DNA of 64,000 nt from Planococcus ruber (GTDB lineage Bacteria > Bacillota > Bacilli > Bacillales_A > Planococcaceae), in contig NZ_JALHAG010000001.1 in the NCBI RefSeq assembly GCF_022819085.1, forward strand, positions 269,395-333,394, in the 5' to 3' direction. Positions 29,948 through 38,640 of the stretch are shown here, one piece after another. Position numbers and translations under genes: made by a program. Under the pieces are notes generated by a model. The model saw only the letters and a program-made list of their open reading frames with translations. It had not been told where the DNA came from and did no database searches. How positions within the stretch are numbered: position 1 is the stretch's first letter; each line of letters starts with the position of its first letter.

Positions 29948-29976
29948 TTGCAGAACAAAAGATTTGGTGGTACTAT
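29948..29976 (+). promoter_or_regulatory. Promoter of rplS
   Basis: TTGCAG (29948-29953), a 17-base spacer and TACTAT (29971-29976) preceded by TGG, giving an extended -10. The transcript would begin at the leader hairpin at 29982. Confidence 0.6.
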
Positions 29977-29979
29977 GGA

Positions 29980-30062
29980 GTCTGTACTTTTATGTGAAGT
30001 ACAGGATCACGGTGTTCCGCTGCAACAATCAATTGTGTGCAAGAGCATCTGTAGAAGGAGAG
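29980..30062 (+). ncRNA. rplS leader RNA (L19 leader-like)
   Basis: Between trmD and rplS the sequence can form CTGTACTT (29982-29989) with AAGTACAG (29997-30004), then a short unpaired region up to the ribosome site AGAAGGAGAG. Bacilli carry a described L19 leader at this place that is thought to mediate autoregulation by L19. Position and hairpin fit, but I cannot test the covariance model. Confidence 0.5.
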
Positions 30063-30070
30063 AAAAAAAC

Positions 30071-30415
30071 ATGCAAAACATTATTGCAGACATCACAAAA
30101 GAACAACTTCGTACGGATCTTCCAGATTTCCGTCCGGGAGACACTGTTCGTGTACACGTGAAAGTTGTCGAGGGAACTCGCGAACGTATCCAGGTATACG
30201 AAGGAGTCGTAATCAGTCGCCGTGGAGGCGGAATCAGTGAATCATTCACTGTCCGTAAAATCTCTTATGGTGTTGGTGTTGAACGTACATTCCCTGTACA
30301 CACACCAAAAATTGCACAGCTTGAAGTTACTCGCCGTGGTAAAGTACGTCGTGCGAAATTGTACTACTTGCGCAACCTACGCGGTAAAGCAGCACGCATC
30401 AAAGAAATTCGATAA
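30071..30415 (+). CDS. rplS: 50S ribosomal protein L19
   Basis: A large subunit protein at the 30S-50S interface. The 114 aa product has [20 protein letters not shown] and [17 protein letters not shown] and ends [12 protein letters not shown] longer frame upstream runs through the leader and is not coding; ATG 30071 follows AGAAGGAG with good spacing and gives the family length. It has its own promoter and a perfect palindromic terminator. Confidence 0.97.
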   Translation: MQNIIADITKEQLRTDLPDFRPGDTVRVHVKVVEGTRERIQVYEGVVISRRGGGISESFTVRKISYGVGVERTFPVHTPKIAQLEVTRRGKVRRAKLYYLRNLRGKAARIKEIR

Positions 30416-30428
30416 GATTGCACTAATG

Positions 30429-30457
30429 AAAGAGGGCGAATTCGCCCTCTTTCTTTT
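30429..30457 (+). terminator. Intrinsic terminator after rplS
   Basis: A 24-base perfect palindrome built of AAAGAGGGCGAA and its mirror (30429-30452), followed by CTTTTT. Confidence 0.92.
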
Positions 30458-30480
30458 TGTTTATTTGGAGGGATTGCTGA

Positions 30481-30906
30481 TGCCCCCGGCAGCTAGCCCC
30501 GCGGGATCCTAAGTCAGCCCACTCCGGAAATCAGGATTTCCTTCGTGTTCTGCCTTAAGCCTGTCGGGGCTGACAAGGCGTCTCCGCTTTTCTTGTCCAG
30601 CTGCAAGAGCCAGCTTCTCGGCTATAAGCCAGCCCGCTGCGGCGGCCACAGCCTCCTCGCAGTCTGTCTAAAACATATATTGCTCCTGCATTACTTCGTG
30701 CTTCGTCGCAAAGAGATGGACTGCACTTCGTTTAGACCATCTCTTAGCTGCCGAAGCTAAACGGCTCTTTCCGCTTTTCTTTGTCCAGCTCCAACGGCCA
30801 GCCTCTCGAGGTCTTAAGTCGTCTTGCCTGTGCGGCAAAAAGCGCCGCTTCGGCAATCCACCTTAAGCTTGTCGAGGCTAATCGGCCGTTTCCGCTTTTC
30901 TTTGTC
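30481..30906. repeat. Cluster of palindromic dispersed repeats
   Basis: This is the only long gene-free stretch (30416-30965). The block TCCGCTTTTCTT(T)GTC occurs three times (30583, 30770, 30891), twice followed by CAGCT. Two units have long inverted arms: 30495-30513 against 30554-30571 (AGCCCCG.../...CGGGGCT, with CTTAAG-like inner ends) around the hairpin GGAAATC-AG-GATTTCC (30526-30541), and 30800-30818 against 30862-30879 (AGCCTC.../...GAGGCT) around GCGGC/GCCGC. A middle unit has GTCTAAA/TTTAGAC and AGAGATGG/CCATCTCT. No ORF of credible coding quality is seen. I recall similar elements scattered in Bacillaceae and Planococcaceae genomes. Confidence 0.75.
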
Positions 30907-30907
30907 T

Positions 30908-30936
30908 TTGCTAAAAGTTTGTTATCCTTGTACAAT
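30908..30936 (+). promoter_or_regulatory. Promoter of lepB
   Basis: TTGCTA (30908-30913), a 17-base spacer and TACAAT (30931-30936) lie about 30 bases before the lepB start. The -35 begins 2 bases after the last repeat copy ends. Confidence 0.55.
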
Positions 30937-30965
30937 TAAAACAGAAAGTTTAGGGAGGAACATGG

Positions 30966-31523
30966 ATGGAACGTGAAGTGAAGAAAAAAAATGAGGTTTG
31001 GGAATGGTCTAAAGCTTTACTGATCGCGTTCGGTATTGCTGCAATTATCCGCTTTTTCTTTTTCACCCCGATTGTGGTGGACGGAGAGTCCATGATGCCG
31101 ACTTTGGAACATGGAGACCGGATGATTGTCAATAAGATCGGATATATTGTCGGGGAACCGGACAGATTCGACATTGTCGTTTTCCATGCACCGGAACAGA
31201 AAGACTACATTAAACGGATCATCGGATTGCCGGGCGATCACATCGCTTACGAAGAAGATCAGTTATACATTAATGGAGAAGCGGTCGATGAGCCTTATTT
31301 AGATGAGTATAAAAAAGGCATTACTGGAACATTAACAGAAGATTTTACTTTAGAAGAGAAGATTAACCAAAGTACGATCCCGGAAGGTTATGTGTTCGTC
31401 TTGGGCGATAACCGGAGGGCCAGCAAAGACAGCCGCCATATCGGAATTGTTCCGATTGACGAAGTTATTGGCAGCACGAATTTCGTGTTTTGGCCAGTAG
31501 CAGAAGCAGGGGTTATTAATTAA
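30966..31523 (+). CDS. lepB: Type I signal peptidase
   Basis: A membrane-bound serine protease that removes signal peptides from exported preproteins. One N-terminal transmembrane segment spans about residues 15-35. The catalytic Ser42 lies in DGESMMPT and the general base Lys83 in DYIKRIIGLPGD. The later boxes GDNRRASKDSRHIG and the C-terminal FVFWP are present. The length of 185 aa is like Bacillus SipS-type enzymes. An ATG 4 bases upstream is out of frame; GGGAGG serves the ATG at 30966. B. subtilis lacks a lepB at this site, but several other Firmicutes have one. Confidence 0.95.
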   Translation: MEREVKKKNEVWEWSKALLIAFGIAAIIRFFFFTPIVVDGESMMPTLEHGDRMIVNKIGYIVGEPDRFDIVVFHAPEQKDYIKRIIGLPGDHIAYEEDQLYINGEAVDEPYLDEYKKGITGTLTEDFTLEEKINQSTIPEGYVFVLGDNRRASKDSRHIGIVPIDEVIGSTNFVFWPVAEAGVIN

Positions 31524-31535
31524 GGAGTGTTTTTA

Positions 31536-32405
31536 ATGACGATACAATGGTTTCCTGGGCACATGGCCAAAGCCAGAAGAGAAGTTACGGAAAAACTGAA
31601 ACTGGTTGATATCATTTTCGAACTTGTGGATGCCCGGTTGCCTTTGTCTTCACGAAATCCAATGATTGACCAAGTGATTCAGCAAAAACCCCGTTTGATC
31701 ATATTGAACAAAATGGACATGGCAGATGATGCTGAAACAAAAAAGTGGATTCGTTATTTTGAAGATCAAGGAACAAGAGCCGTTGCCATCAATTCGCTTG
31801 AAGGCAAAGGGCTGCAATTAGTGACAAAAGCGTCTAAGGAAATTCTTGCAGAAAAATGGGATCGGATGATTGCGAAAGGCATCAAGCCCCGTGCGATCCG
31901 TGCGATGATCGTCGGCATTCCGAACGTCGGGAAATCGACGCTCATCAACCGCCTTTCCAAGAAAAGCTTGGCGAAAACCGGCAATATGCCCGGAGTGACA
32001 AAAGCGCAGCAATGGATCAAAGTCGGCAAAGAAATCGAATTGCTCGATACGCCGGGGATTCTCTGGCCGAAATTTGAAGATCCGGAAATCGGCTTTAAGC
32101 TGGCCGTCACCGGGGCGATTAAAGACTCGGTCATCCAAATGCAGGAACTCGCGGTCTATTCATTGAACTTCCTGGAACAGCGCTACCCGGAACGGTTATT
32201 GGAAAGATACGGAATTGAGCAGGTGGATGAAGAGATTGTCGAGACTTTCGATAAAATCGGCAAGAGGAGAAGATGTTTGACGAATGACGGGGAAGTGGAC
32301 TATGAAATGACTGCAGAAATCATCGTCCGCGACATCCGGAATCAGCATCTTGGAAAAATCACATTCGATTATAAGGACGAAATGATTACAGAAGACGAAG
32401 CGTGA
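31536..32405 (+). CDS. rbgA: 50S ribosome assembly GTPase RbgA
   Basis: A circularly permuted GTPase (YlqF) required for late 50S assembly, including incorporation of L16. The N-terminus [16 protein letters not shown] is diagnostic. Permuted order is seen: G4 NKMD, then G1 GIPNVGKST, then G3 LLDTPG. The C-terminal ANTAR-like helical domain follows. ATG 31536 after AAGGAG gives 289 aa; a GTG at 31527 would overlap the ribosome site. It is followed by a hairpin at its stop codon. Confidence 0.95.
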   Translation: MTIQWFPGHMAKARREVTEKLKLVDIIFELVDARLPLSSRNPMIDQVIQQKPRLIILNKMDMADDAETKKWIRYFEDQGTRAVAINSLEGKGLQLVTKASKEILAEKWDRMIAKGIKPRAIRAMIVGIPNVGKSTLINRLSKKSLAKTGNMPGVTKAQQWIKVGKEIELLDTPGILWPKFEDPEIGFKLAVTGAIKDSVIQMQELAVYSLNFLEQRYPERLLERYGIEQVDEEIVETFDKIGKRRRCLTNDGEVDYEMTAEIIVRDIRNQHLGKITFDYKDEMITEDEA

Positions 32406-32414
32406 TCGGAAACA

Positions 32415-32452
32415 AAAAGGCTGTTCTCAAGCAATTGGGCACAGCCTTTTCT
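32415..32452 (+). terminator. Terminator-like hairpin after rbgA
   Basis: AAAAGGCTGT (32415-32424) pairs with ACAGCCTTTT (32441-32450), and CTCAA (32426-32430) pairs with TTGGG (32435-32439) inside, leaving a 4-base loop. The T tract is short. It begins 10 bases after the rbgA stop, which argues that rnhB starts downstream of it. Confidence 0.6.
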
Positions 32453-32497
32453 AATGCCGTTCAAGCGCAGCAGACTAAGCAGAAATGGGTTGAAACA

Positions 32498-33274
32498 ATG
32501 CAGAAAATAAAAGACATAAAAGAAAAGTTGGCGGCTTTGGAAGAATGGGATGCGTGGATGGATGAATTGGCAAAAGATGAACGTTCAAGCGTCCGGGCAT
32601 TGGTGAAAACATGGCAGCGGAAAAAAGAAGCCAAAGCCAAACTAATACATAATCACCAAGCGAAATTGGATTTTGATGAATCATTCAAAACACATCCGGA
32701 AGCATTAGTTGCCGGGATTGACGAAGCGGGACGGGGACCGCTTGCGGGACCAGTCGTTACAGCAGCCGTCATCTTGCCGGAAGATTGTACAGCACTCGTC
32801 GGGCTGGACGATTCCAAAAAATTATCAAAAGCGAAACGCGATCATTTTGCTGAAATTATTCGAGAGACAGCCGTGAGCTACGCGGTTCACATTCAATCGC
32901 CGGAAGCGATCGACCGCTTGAATATATTCCAGGCGACAAAAGAATCCATGACAGCCGCAGCCCAATCCCTGGACCCGCAGCCGCACATTATCTTAGCGGA
33001 TGCGATGAAGCTGGAGACAGCCAAACCTTGCGAATCCATCATCAAAGGCGATGCAAAAAGTTTGGCGATTGCAGCTGCTTCTATATTGGCAAAAACAGGG
33101 CGGGACGCCATCATGGACCGCTATGCAGAAGAATATCCGGAATATGGGTTTGAACATCACGCGGGCTACGGTACAAAAGAACACTTAGCGGCGCTTGCCC
33201 GGTACGGCGCCACTCCAATCCACCGAAAAACTTTCGAGCCGATCAAATCGATGGAAGCATCGAACAAGCTTTAA
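32498..33274 (+). CDS. rnhB: Ribonuclease HII
   Basis: Cleaves RNA in RNA-DNA hybrids and removes misincorporated ribonucleotides. The active-site motif GIDEAGRGPLAGPV has Asp75 and Glu76 (counting from ATG 32498), followed by DDSKKLSKAKR, DAMKL, IIKGDAKS and YGTKEH. The open frame extends to GTG 32402, overlapping the rbgA stop and giving 290 aa. That extension runs through a terminator-like hairpin, while ATG 32498 gives 258 aa with the N-terminus KIKDIKEKL seen in Bacillus. The ribosome site before 32498 is weak, so the start stays open. Confidence 0.93.
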   Translation: MQKIKDIKEKLAALEEWDAWMDELAKDERSSVRALVKTWQRKKEAKAKLIHNHQAKLDFDESFKTHPEALVAGIDEAGRGPLAGPVVTAAVILPEDCTALVGLDDSKKLSKAKRDHFAEIIRETAVSYAVHIQSPEAIDRLNIFQATKESMTAAAQSLDPQPHIILADAMKLETAKPCESIIKGDAKSLAIAAASILAKTGRDAIMDRYAEEYPEYGFEHHAGYGTKEHLAALARYGATPIHRKTFEPIKSMEASNKL

Positions 33275-33328
33275 TCGGGCGGCTGGATTTTGAATAGTCT
33301 AAGTTTTTAGGGCGATAATCATCAACTG

Positions 33329-33357
33329 TGGACATTCGATGACAACTTTAATACAAT
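33329..33357 (+). promoter_or_regulatory. Promoter of sucCD
   Basis: TGGACA (33329-33334), a 17-base spacer and TACAAT (33352-33357), about 50 bases before the sucC start. I see no obvious catabolite-repression (cre) site overlapping it. Confidence 0.6.
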
Positions 33358-33406
33358 GGTATAGGCAATAAAATTACGAGACAGATGTTTGATTGGAGGA
33401 TGACAG

Positions 33407-34567
33407 ATGAATATCCATGAATATCAGGGAAAACAAATCCTAAAGCAATATGGAGTAGCAGTTCCTGAAGGCCATGTAGCTTTTTCTCCGGAAGAGGCAG
33501 TGAAAGCGGCTAAAGAACTTGGTACTGATGTTGTTGTGGTGAAAGCCCAAATCCACGCAGGTGGCCGCGGTAAAGCCGGCGGAGTTAAACTTGCGAAGAA
33601 CTTGGATGAAGTGCGTACATATGCGAAGGAACTTCTTGGCAAAGTGCTAGTTACGCATCAGACAGGTCCTGAAGGCAAAGAAGTGAAACGCTTGTACATT
33701 GAAGCGGGAAGCGACATCCAAAAAGAATACTACCTTGGTTTGGTACTAGACCGCGAAACTTCTCGCGTAACTCTTATGGGTTCTGAAGAAGGCGGAATGG
33801 ACATCGAGGAAGTGGCAGCAAATACTCCGGAGCGCCTTTTCTATGAAGAAATCGACCCGGTTGTAGGCTTGACTGGCTTCCAGGCTCGCCGCATGGCTTT
33901 CAACATGAATATTCCGGCAAAACTGGTAAACAAAGCAGCGAAATTGATGCTTGGATTGTACCAGGCTTACGTGGATACAGATGCAGCCATCGTTGAAATC
34001 AACCCGTTAGTGGTGACTGGAGACGGACAAGTCGTAGCATTGGATGCGAAATTCAACTTTGATGCAAACGCTCTTTACCGTCATCAGAACGTGATGGAAA
34101 TGCGCGACTACGACGAAGAAGATGCAAAAGAAATTGAAGCTTCTAAGTATGACTTAAGCTACATTTCTTTAGATGGGAACATCGGCTGTATGGTTAACGG
34201 CGCCGGACTTGCTATGGCAACAATGGATACGATCAACTACTACGGCGGAACACCCGCTAACTTCCTTGACGTTGGGGGCGGTGCCACTGCTGAGAAAGTA
34301 ACGGAAGCATTCAAAATCATTCTTTCAGACCAGAATGTAAAAGGGATCTTCGTTAACATTTTCGGCGGTATCATGAAGTGCGATATCATCGCAGAAGGCG
34401 TTATCCAAGCAGCGAAAGAAGTTAGCTTGAATGTACCTCTAGTTGTTCGTCTTGAAGGAACAAACGTAGAATTAGGTAAAAAACTGCTGAACGAATCAGG
34501 TCTTGATATTGTCGCAGCCGGAACGATGGCAGAAGGCGCTAAAAAGATCGTAGAACTTGTAGGCTAA
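33407..34567 (+). CDS. sucC: Succinyl-CoA synthetase, ADP-forming, beta subunit
   Basis: The TCA cycle enzyme subunit that binds nucleotide and drives substrate-level ATP formation from succinyl-CoA. It begins [22 protein letters not shown], with an ATP-grasp fold including [32 protein letters not shown], and the C-terminal ligase domain [11 protein letters not shown] and [15 protein letters not shown]. The length of 386 aa is typical. GGAGGATGAC precedes the ATG. sucD follows after 17 bases, forming the heterodimer pair. Confidence 0.97.
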   Translation: MNIHEYQGKQILKQYGVAVPEGHVAFSPEEAVKAAKELGTDVVVVKAQIHAGGRGKAGGVKLAKNLDEVRTYAKELLGKVLVTHQTGPEGKEVKRLYIEAGSDIQKEYYLGLVLDRETSRVTLMGSEEGGMDIEEVAANTPERLFYEEIDPVVGLTGFQARRMAFNMNIPAKLVNKAAKLMLGLYQAYVDTDAAIVEINPLVVTGDGQVVALDAKFNFDANALYRHQNVMEMRDYDEEDAKEIEASKYDLSYISLDGNIGCMVNGAGLAMATMDTINYYGGTPANFLDVGGGATAEKVTEAFKIILSDQNVKGIFVNIFGGIMKCDIIAEGVIQAAKEVSLNVPLVVRLEGTNVELGKKLLNESGLDIVAAGTMAEGAKKIVELVG

Positions 34568-34584
34568 GAAGGGCAGGGACAAAA

Positions 34585-35487
34585 ATGAGTGTATATATTA
34601 ACAAAGACACGAAAGTACTTGTGCAGGGAATTACAGGGTCAACTGCCCTTTTCCACACAAAACAAATGCTTGAATACGGAACGAAAATCGTTGCCGGCGT
34701 AACACCTGGCAAAGGCGGAACTGAAGTAGAAGGCGTACCTGTCTTCAACACTGTACAAGATGCTGTTAAAGCTACTGGTGCAAACGTATCAGTAATTTAC
34801 GTACCGGCACCTTTTGCTGCAGACGCGATTCTTGAAGCTGTTGACGCCGACCTTGATATGGCGATCTGCATCACTGAGCACATTCCAGTATTGGATATGG
34901 TAAAAGTGAAGCGCTATATGGAAGGCAAGAAAACTCGTTTGGTCGGACCGAACTGCCCAGGCGTTATTACACCTGATGAGTGCAAAATCGGTATCATGCC
35001 AGGCTATATCCACAAAAAAGGGCATGTCGGCGTAGTTTCACGTTCTGGTACATTGACGTATGAAGCGACTCACCAATTGTCTGAAGAAGGCATCGGCCAG
35101 TCTACTGCTGTCGGAATCGGCGGAGACCCAGTAAACGGCACAAACTTCATCGATGTGTTGAAAGCTTTCAACGAAGATGAAGATACGTACGCTGTCGTAA
35201 TGATCGGCGAAATCGGCGGAACAGCTGAAGAAGAAGCTGCTGCGTGGGTGAAAGCGAACATGACGAAGCCTGTAGTCGGCTTTATCGGCGGACAAACTGC
35301 TCCAGAAGGAAAACGTATGGGCCATGCCGGTGCGATCATTTCTGGCGGTAAAGGAACAGCTGCAGACAAGATCAAAGCAATGAACGAAGCTGGAATCGAA
35401 GTTGCAGACACTCCATCAGTAATTGGCGAAACATTGATCAAAGTGATCAAAGAAAAAGGCCTTTACGACAAATGTAAAACGCATTGA
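34585..35487 (+). CDS. sucD: Succinyl-CoA synthetase, alpha subunit
   Basis: The CoA-binding subunit of succinyl-CoA synthetase, carrying the phosphohistidine intermediate. The N-terminal Rossmann domain has [13 protein letters not shown]. The catalytic His247 lies in the motif [14 protein letters not shown]. It also has SRSGTLTYE and [12 protein letters not shown]. The length is 300 aa. It forms an operon with sucC and ends at a strong terminator. Confidence 0.97.
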   Translation: MSVYINKDTKVLVQGITGSTALFHTKQMLEYGTKIVAGVTPGKGGTEVEGVPVFNTVQDAVKATGANVSVIYVPAPFAADAILEAVDADLDMAICITEHIPVLDMVKVKRYMEGKKTRLVGPNCPGVITPDECKIGIMPGYIHKKGHVGVVSRSGTLTYEATHQLSEEGIGQSTAVGIGGDPVNGTNFIDVLKAFNEDEDTYAVVMIGEIGGTAEEEAAAWVKANMTKPVVGFIGGQTAPEGKRMGHAGAIISGGKGTAADKIKAMNEAGIEVADTPSVIGETLIKVIKEKGLYDKCKTH

Positions 35488-35494
35488 TTAACAG

Positions 35495-35530
35495 AATAAG
35501 GCGCATCTTTTGGATGCGCCTTATTTTTAT
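35495..35530 (+). terminator. Intrinsic terminator after sucD
   Basis: AATAAGGCGCATC (35495-35507) pairs perfectly with GATGCGCCTTATT (35513-35525), followed by T residues. Confidence 0.9.
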
Positions 35531-35554
35531 ACAAAAAAATAGAGGAGGCAGAAA

Positions 35555-36448
35555 ATGACTGAAGAATTTTTGCAGCGATTCTATGCACTTCATTATGTTT
35601 ATCCGAAGCCACTGAACCGGCTCCAGCGATTAATGGCAGATGACCCTGAACTTGGCCGCTTGACATACAGGCCGCCGAACGAATGGTCGGCATTGCTTGG
35701 AATATCAATTGCTCAAGCCGCCTCATTGAAAAAAGCGTATGCCGATTCCTTGCATATCCCTTTTGATGAACTTTATCAAAAACATAAGATAACCCCCATA
35801 TCTTATTTCCACTCCCATTACCCCGAAAGTTTGCTGGATTTGATTGACCCGCCAGCCATCCTATACGCAAAAGGCGATACACGCCTGCTTTTAGCACCCT
35901 TTAAAATCGCCATAATCGGCTCTAGAAAAGCTACCGGCTATTCGCGGGCCGCCATTCAGACGCTGCTCCCGCCTTTGATTGCGAAAAAAACGGTTATTGT
36001 CAGCGGTCTGGCGGTTGGTGCAGATGCGATGGCGCATCAAGAAGCTATCGATAGTGGAGGCCGGACCATTGCAGTCACCGGAAGCGGTTTTTTGCATCCC
36101 TACCCAAAAGAAAATCGTCCGCTCAATAATATAATAGAAGAAACCCATTTAGTCATAACGGAATATCCACCTTATATGCAGCCGCTCAGGTGGAATTTCC
36201 CGATGAGAAACCGCATCATCAGCGGGCTGTCAAAAGGGATCATTGTAACGGAAGCGAAAGAGAAGAGCGGAACGATGAGCACGATAGAACATGCACTGGA
36301 GCATGGCAGGGACGTTTTTGCGGTTCCAGGGAATATTTACTCACCTTTATCCGCAGGACCCCATAAACTCATTGCAGAAGGCGCTGTACCGCTATGGAAC
36401 GGGGGGCGGGTACTGGAAGAATACCCCCAACTTACAGAGGATTTATAA
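35555..36448 (+). CDS. dprA: DNA processing protein DprA
   Basis: Loads RecA onto incoming single-stranded DNA during natural transformation. An N-terminal helical region leads into the Rossmann-like DNA_processg_A domain with IIGSRKATGYSRAAI, SGLAVGADAMAHQEAI, GSGFLHPYPKENRPLN, FPMRNRIISGLSKGIIVTEA and SGTMSTIEHALEHGRDVFAVPG. The 297 aa length equals the Bacillus protein, and no extra C-terminal winged helix is seen. AGAGGAGG precedes the ATG. It is an intact competence gene, but no other com gene is in the window. Confidence 0.95.
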   Translation: MTEEFLQRFYALHYVYPKPLNRLQRLMADDPELGRLTYRPPNEWSALLGISIAQAASLKKAYADSLHIPFDELYQKHKITPISYFHSHYPESLLDLIDPPAILYAKGDTRLLLAPFKIAIIGSRKATGYSRAAIQTLLPPLIAKKTVIVSGLAVGADAMAHQEAIDSGGRTIAVTGSGFLHPYPKENRPLNNIIEETHLVITEYPPYMQPLRWNFPMRNRIISGLSKGIIVTEAKEKSGTMSTIEHALEHGRDVFAVPGNIYSPLSAGPHKLIAEGAVPLWNGGRVLEEYPQLTEDL

Positions 36449-36467
36449 CTAAGCAAAATGAAAAACC

Positions 36468-36496
36468 TTGCATTCCGACAAAAACTGTTATACATT
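36468..36496 (+). promoter_or_regulatory. Promoter of topA
   Basis: TTGCAT (36468-36473), a 17-base spacer and TACATT (36491-36496). No terminator is visible between dprA and this promoter. Confidence 0.5.
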
Positions 36497-36552
36497 TTGC
36501 ATCAGGTAATTCTTTTATTCATTTTAAGAAACCTCTATGAGGAGGAATATTC

Positions 36553-38622
36553 ATGTCGGATTATTTAGTGATTGTAGAATCGCCGGCTAAAGCGAAAACA
36601 ATCGAACGCTATTTAGGGAAAAAGTATAAAGTCCGGGCTTCACTTGGCCACTTGCGGGATCTTCCCCGCAGCCAGATGGGCGTGGATGTTGAAAATAATT
36701 ATGAACCGCGTTATATCACAATTAGAGGCAAAGGCCCTATTTTGCAGGATTTGAAAAAAGAAGCAAAAAAAGCGAAGAAAGTCTTTCTCGCAGCTGACCC
36801 GGACCGCGAAGGGGAAGCGATTGCATGGCACTTGGCAAATGCGCTCGGCGTGGACCAGACCACGGAATGCCGCGTAGTGTTCAACGAGATTACAAAAGAT
36901 GCCATCAAAGAATCATTCAAACATCCAAGAAAAATAGATATGGATTTGGTGGATGCCCAGCAAGCGAGACGGATACTGGACCGCTTGGTAGGCTATAGCA
37001 TCAGCCCAATCCTGTGGAAAAAAGTGAAAAAAGGCTTGTCGGCGGGACGTGTTCAATCCGTTGCTTTGCGCTTGATCATCGACCGGGAAAACGAAATCAA
37101 AAATTTCGAACCGGAAGAGTACTGGTCCATTACAGGCGAGTTTGAAAAAGCGAAGAAGAAATTCGAAGCGCAGTATTACGGCTCTGCCACTGAAAAAATG
37201 AAATTGCAAAACGAAGAAGATGTAAAAGCAGTTATGTCTTCGATGAAAGATAAAAAGTTCACCGTGAACCGCGTTGTGAAAAAAGAAAGAAAGAGAAATC
37301 CTTCCCCTTCTTTTACAACTTCATCCCTGCAACAGGAAGCTGCCCGCAAATTAAACTTCCGTGCGAAGAAAACGATGATGTTAGCACAGCAATTATATGA
37401 AGGCATCGCAGTCGGCAAAGAAGGCATTACCGGTTTGATTACGTATATGCGTACAGACTCCACCCGGATTTCCGAAACCGCTAAAAAAGATGCCATGGAT
37501 TTTGTGACAAGCAATTACGGAGAAGATTATGTAACCAAAACAACAGCCGCCAAACAGTCGGCCAAATCACAGGATGCCCACGAAGCGGTTCGTCCGACCA
37601 GCGTGATGCGGACGCCGGAATCGTTGAAAAGCATTTTGTCGCGCGATTTATACCGTTTGTATAAATTGATTTGGGACCGTTTTGTGGCGAGCCAAATGTC
37701 ACCGGCTATTCTGGACACGGTGATGGCGGAATTGCAGAACGGGGAAGCGGTTTTCCGTGCCAACGGATCCCAAGTGAAGTTTCCGGGATTCATGAAACTC
37801 TATATCGAAGGTACAGATGACCAGACGGAAGACAAAGACAATATTTTGCCCGATATGGCAGAAGGTGATATTGTAGAAGCTGTTGCAATTGATCCGAAAC
37901 AGCACTTTACTCAGCCGCCTCCGCGCTATACCGAAGCCCGTTTGGTCCGCACTTTGGAAGAATTGGGAATAGGCAGGCCTTCCACATATGCTCCGACATT
38001 GGATACGATTCAAAAACGCGGGTATGTCGCATTGGATGCCAAACGATTTATCCCGACAGAATTAGGGGAAATCGTCCACGGACTGGTCAGCGATTTTTTC
38101 CCGGATATCTTGAATATCGAATTTACGGCAAAAATGGAAAATGATCTGGACAGCGTAGAAGAAGGCGATATCGACTGGCGCGCCATCATTGATGTGTTCT
38201 TCAAGGATTTTGAAAAAGATCTCGAAGTGGCTGAAAATGAAATGGAGAAAGTCCAGATCAAAGATGAACCTGCTGGCGAAGATTGTGAAGTTTGCGGTTC
38301 TCCGATGGTCTTTAAGCTTGGCCGGTATGGCAAGTTTATGGCTTGCAGCAATTTCCCGGACTGCCGGAATACGAAAGCGATCGTCAAGCATATCGGCGTC
38401 ACGTGCCCGACATGCAAAGAAGGCGAAATCGTGGAGCGCAAGAGCAAGAAACGCCGGGTTTTCTATGGCTGCGAACGGTATCCGGAATGCGACTTTGTCT
38501 CATGGGATAAACCGATTGAACGGCCGTGCCCGAAATGCAACGAGCTGCTTGTAGAGAAGAAAGTGAAAAAAGGCGTGCAGATCAATTGCACAAACTGCGA
38601 CTACAAAGAAGAAGTTCAATAA
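36553..38622 (+). CDS. topA: DNA topoisomerase I (type IA)
   Basis: Relaxes negative supercoils through a transient 5'-phosphotyrosine bond. The TOPRIM domain starts [18 protein letters not shown] and has [13 protein letters not shown]. The catalytic Tyr298 lies in [14 protein letters not shown]. The C-terminal 110 residues contain three zinc ribbons: CEVCG...CSNFPDC, CPTCK...CERYPEC and CPKCN...CTNC. At 689 aa it matches Bacillus TopA. trmFO follows 18 bases later. Confidence 0.97.
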   Translation: MSDYLVIVESPAKAKTIERYLGKKYKVRASLGHLRDLPRSQMGVDVENNYEPRYITIRGKGPILQDLKKEAKKAKKVFLAADPDREGEAIAWHLANALGVDQTTECRVVFNEITKDAIKESFKHPRKIDMDLVDAQQARRILDRLVGYSISPILWKKVKKGLSAGRVQSVALRLIIDRENEIKNFEPEEYWSITGEFEKAKKKFEAQYYGSATEKMKLQNEEDVKAVMSSMKDKKFTVNRVVKKERKRNPSPSFTTSSLQQEAARKLNFRAKKTMMLAQQLYEGIAVGKEGITGLITYMRTDSTRISETAKKDAMDFVTSNYGEDYVTKTTAAKQSAKSQDAHEAVRPTSVMRTPESLKSILSRDLYRLYKLIWDRFVASQMSPAILDTVMAELQNGEAVFRANGSQVKFPGFMKLYIEGTDDQTEDKDNILPDMAEGDIVEAVAIDPKQHFTQPPPRYTEARLVRTLEELGIGRPSTYAPTLDTIQKRGYVALDAKRFIPTELGEIVHGLVSDFFPDILNIEFTAKMENDLDSVEEGDIDWRAIIDVFFKDFEKDLEVAENEMEKVQIKDEPAGEDCEVCGSPMVFKLGRYGKFMACSNFPDCRNTKAIVKHIGVTCPTCKEGEIVERKSKKRRVFYGCERYPECDFVSWDKPIERPCPKCNELLVEKKVKKGVQINCTNCDYKEEVQ

Positions 38623-38640
38623 TAGACAGAGGTGTTAACT

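Noticed and set aside
29948..30070. N-terminal extension of L19 through the leader
   Set aside because: The frame is open by chance; the extension does not resemble L19, and a strong ribosome site plus the family length support ATG 30071.
30545..30935. Small open frames in the rplS-lepB gap on both strands
   Set aside because: They run through palindromic repeats, have no convincing ribosome sites and resemble no family I know; the repeat explanation is sufficient.
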